From contig CM032121.1 in the NCBI GenBank assembly GCA_018894105.1, positions 5,002,507 through 5,066,506 on the forward strand: 64,000 nt of DNA, written 5' to 3'. Under the pieces are notes generated by a model. That model was not told where the DNA came from. It ran no database searches and was given only the letters and a program-made list of their open reading frames with translations. The stretch comes from Jacaranda mimosifolia (lineage: Eukaryota > Streptophyta > Magnoliopsida > Lamiales > Bignoniaceae). Made by a program: the position numbers and the translations under genes. This document shows positions 61,986-64,000 of this stretch, one piece after another; the stretch's first letter is position 1; each line of letters opens with the position of its first letter.

Positions 61986-62437
61986 AATTTAAATATATAT
62001 ATATATATATATATAAATCATCATTCCCTCCCAAACTTTCTCAAATGCATCACTGGCCCTTAACTCAAGATTTTGGCTATTTATATTACAGCAGGTGGAC
62101 GACGTACGATGTATTGCATAAACAAGTGAAGGTTTGGAAATTTTTGTCCTAAAATTTATAGAAGTTAGAAGACTAGTTGAAAATTTTAATATCAGATGAT
62201 CTTAATTAGAAAATTTTAAGACTTTCTATTCGTGCTCGTAGATAATTTAATTGATATATATATATATATATATATATTTATAATTTAGAATCTAGAAATA
62301 CTTGTAATTGCACGGTCTTTTTATATTAATAATTGCTATATATGCGGACTTTTCCGCAATCAGTGGGAATAAGAACAGCCAGCTTAGTAGTGCTTTTGAC
62401 AAGCTTGTGAATTAGGGGAAAGAAGAGGGAAGTGGAG
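61986..62437 (+). promoter_or_regulatory. Upstream region of the AE7-like gene
   Basis: Contains two TA microsatellites (61994-62013, 62252-62277) and, nearer the gene, TATATATGCGG at about 62337-62347, roughly 95 bases before the ATG. The 5' UTR ends GAAGAGGGAAGTGGAG. Regulatory function is inferred from position only. Confidence 0.4.
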
Positions 62438-63205
62438 ATGACTCTGGGTCTGATCAACGCCAATCCTGTAGTCCACGCTAAGAAGGAAAGGATCGCCCGC
62501 ACGGACGACCCTCACGCCGACGACGCCGTCGATCCCCTTGAAATCTATGATATCCTTTATCTCAAACCAATTGTTTTCCCATTTCTTGTACCGTCTTCTC
62601 TTAAGTAAAATCTCGGAGAATTATTTAAATTATGTATGCCTTGAATTTTTCTTCAGCTGGCAGCTAACTGAAGCTTTTGATCAATATTATTTGAATGTTT
62701 GTGAAATGGGTTCGATCAAATTTGTGATCTTTGACTAGTAATGGGTACATTATGTGAGGGATATAAGAGATCCGGAGCACCCGTACTCTCTGGAGCAGCT
62801 GAGCGTGCTCTCTGAGGAGTCTATTACTGTTGATGAGAAGCTTGGCCGCATTTTGTTAGTTTTCTGTTTTGTTCTTGCTGCTGGTTTTCACCAATTTCAG
62901 TTCTTTGAGAGTATAGCTAAACTGTGTTTTAGTAGCTTGATCATTATGTGATGCTTAGTGGTTTAGTTTTTGACTCATTTTATTGAATTGTTGCGCTTTT
63001 TTGCTTCTAATCGATTGTGGATTGTAATTAGGCAAGATTGAAACTTTTTAAGTGGATTTTGGGAGTACTGATTTTCTGTCCAATAAATTGATATTCATTT
63101 TGTAGGATAACTTTTACTCCGACCATCCAACATTGCAGCATGGCGACAGTAATTGGTTTATGCTTAAGAGAAAAATTGAAGGATTATTTTCCTCCACATT
63201 TCAAG
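62438..63205 (+). CDS. AE7-like protein, MIP18/CIAO2 family (exons 1-3, 3' incomplete)
   Basis: Cytosolic iron-sulfur assembly factor: MIP18/CIAO2 proteins work with MMS19 and CIA1 to pass Fe-S clusters to nuclear and cytosolic apoproteins such as DNA polymerases and helicases. Exons 62438-62549, 62749-62854, 63106-63205 join to 106 codons in frame. Visible motifs: start [20 protein letters not shown], acidic linker, [40 protein letters not shown] with the conserved Cys, ending [13 protein letters not shown] at a GT donor (phase 0). The first intron is U12-type AT-AC; the others are GT-AG. The sequence is closer to the AEL1/AEL2 type than to AE7 by its N-terminus. The last part of the domain (about 50 residues in relatives) is not in the next 795 bases, so exon 4 lies beyond the window or has been lost. 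Confidence 0.88.
62550..62748 (+). other. U12-type AT-AC intron of the AE7-like gene
   Basis: 199 nt. The 5' splice site ATATCCTTT matches the U12 consensus exactly. The branch-site candidate ATCTTTGAC (62727-62735, branch A at 62734) matches 7 of 9 consensus bases and lies 14 bases from the 3' end. The 3' end is AC (GGGTAC). Joining TATG to ATTATGTG restores EIYDYVRD. No GT-AG alternative keeps this frame. Confidence 0.85.
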
Positions 63206-63831
63206 GTTGGTTCTCTGTAGCTGTATTTTTATTTCATGTGATTGTCATAGTTTCTGGAAATTTCATAGTGATCTTGTTGATGAAGTTTATTTGATTACTT
63301 TGTGGATCGCTAACTATTTATTATATATCCCACTTTATTGCTTTCCTGGAATTGGAAATTCCTTTATTATGGTAAAGATAAATGGTAAGAGGAATGAGCT
63401 TAATTGCTATCAGATGCTGAAGTTCACGTACAAGAATTGTGTTCATCTGTCGTTGGAATTGTCTAAAAGATCATCCATTAATGAACTAGCAGTTTTTTTG
63501 TCCTATAAAAGATCATCCATAGGACATGGCTTGTCCTTTTCACGTGTGCTGGAGAAGTTTGTTACAGCTAATTCTGATATTCTATTGAGTAAAATAGTTT
63601 CAACGTCAGCAAACTATTGGACCAGTTCACCTAAAGGGTTCACGACTTCAAAAATATCACATGAACTTATGTATATTTAGGCATGAAAAGCCTAAAGAAA
63701 GCAAAAAACTTGATTAGAGAAGCCCTCTTTTTCATAATCCTTGAATACTGTGAACCACTGATTTTTTTTATTTCAAATATGGAAAATGATGGTAATCATG
63801 AAACTAGACAAAAAAGGAAGAAAAAAAAAAT
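63206..63831. other. AE7-like intron 3, nothing else recognised
   Basis: AT-rich, begins with GT after FPPHFK. A plus-strand ORF crosses it (to 63680) but resembles no known protein and begins inside the intron. I see no exon 4 here. Confidence 0.5.
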
Positions 63832-64000
63832 CTAGCACTCGTACTTTTTCTGTAGCAAAGTGTAGGCAGCTATGCTGAAAGATTCAGATATAGAATCCAT
63901 CGCCTTCCTCAGTTCTCTATCAACTAAAGAATGTGAAATTAAGACTATTGCTGTTTGTACCTCTTCCACCATCGTCTCAGCCAAAAACTGTTCTGATGTT
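63832..64000 (-). CDS. 3' end of an unrecognised minus-strand gene (partial)
   Basis: Reading leftward from 64000, 55 sense codons end at TAG 63832-63834. The amino acids look protein-like (AETMVEEVQTAIVLISHSLV, then KAMDSISESFS, ending LLQKKYEC), with balanced composition unlike the AT-rich noise around it. It continues beyond the window. Since the plus-strand AE7-like gene lacks its last exon here, this is either a gene nested in its intron, a convergent neighbour of a truncated AE7-like gene, or a mobile-element fragment. I do not recognise the family. Confidence 0.45.
   Translation of the reverse strand, partial: TSEQFLAETMVEEVQTAIVLISHSLVDRELRKAMDSISESFSIAAYTLLQKKYEC

Noticed and set aside
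63207..63680. 157-codon plus-strand ORF right after AE7-like exon 3
   Set aside because: It begins in the donor of intron 3, is AT-rich, resembles nothing, and the expected exon 4 motifs are absent.

Overview
This is eukaryotic nuclear DNA from a flowering plant, most likely a eudicot. It is AT-rich and intron-containing, and it holds a subfamily-XII leucine-rich-repeat receptor kinase, ARF17-like fragments, plant LTR retrotransposons, Helitrons and MITEs. I cannot name the species; the receptor has an asterid look, but that is only an impression.

Left part (1-31 kb): a tandem array of three LRR receptor kinase (LRR-RLK) paralogues on the + strand. RLK-A (1-6.8 kb) and RLK-C (23.3-30.4 kb) are pseudogenes. 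RLK-B (12117-17584) looks intact and predicts a 1084-residue non-RD receptor kinase. Unusually for this subfamily, the ectodomain is split by an intron of about 2.1 kb. That intron, and its counterparts in A and C, hold 72-nt phase-1 cassettes that each encode one LRR. One cassette (14317-14388) has both splice sites and an open frame; the others are decayed. Each RLK is followed by a minus-strand fragment of an ARF17-like auxin response factor, so the ancestral tandem unit was a convergent RLK/ARF pair.

The array is full of insertions whose target-site duplications I could read: CACTA MITE (2913-3365), MULE-like element (18626-20053, 9-bp TSD with one mismatch), solo LTR (22305-22962), hAT MITE (24339-24787, 8-bp TSD), a 2.6-kb solo LTR inside the last exon of RLK-C (27738-30359), a young Ty1/copia element inside an ARF exon (31316-36182, LTRs differing at 2 of 412 positions, one in-frame stop in gag-pol) and a 3.4-kb probable solo LTR (37218-40627). 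The block 36.2-42.7 kb is an older duplicate of 7.8-11.8 kb.

Middle (42.7-48 kb): a decayed Ty3/gypsy chromovirus on the minus strand, AT-rich DNA with a GC-rich island, and a pseudogene of mitochondrial ribosomal protein L6 (47722-48037).

Right part: 48.6-60.5 kb is best read as one large Helitron with decayed Rep/helicase coding. It carries a copy of the ARF-fragment/LTR segment found at 36.2-38.7 kb, and a second, 2.1-kb Helitron is nested inside it. The carried copy lacks the copia element, so the copying predates the copia insertion or used a chromosome without it. A long-TIR element (60733-61985) follows. The window ends with the first three exons of an AE7-like (MIP18/CIAO2 family) cytosolic Fe-S assembly gene. 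Its first intron is a U12-type AT-AC intron. The 3' end of an unrecognised minus-strand gene lies at 63832-64000.
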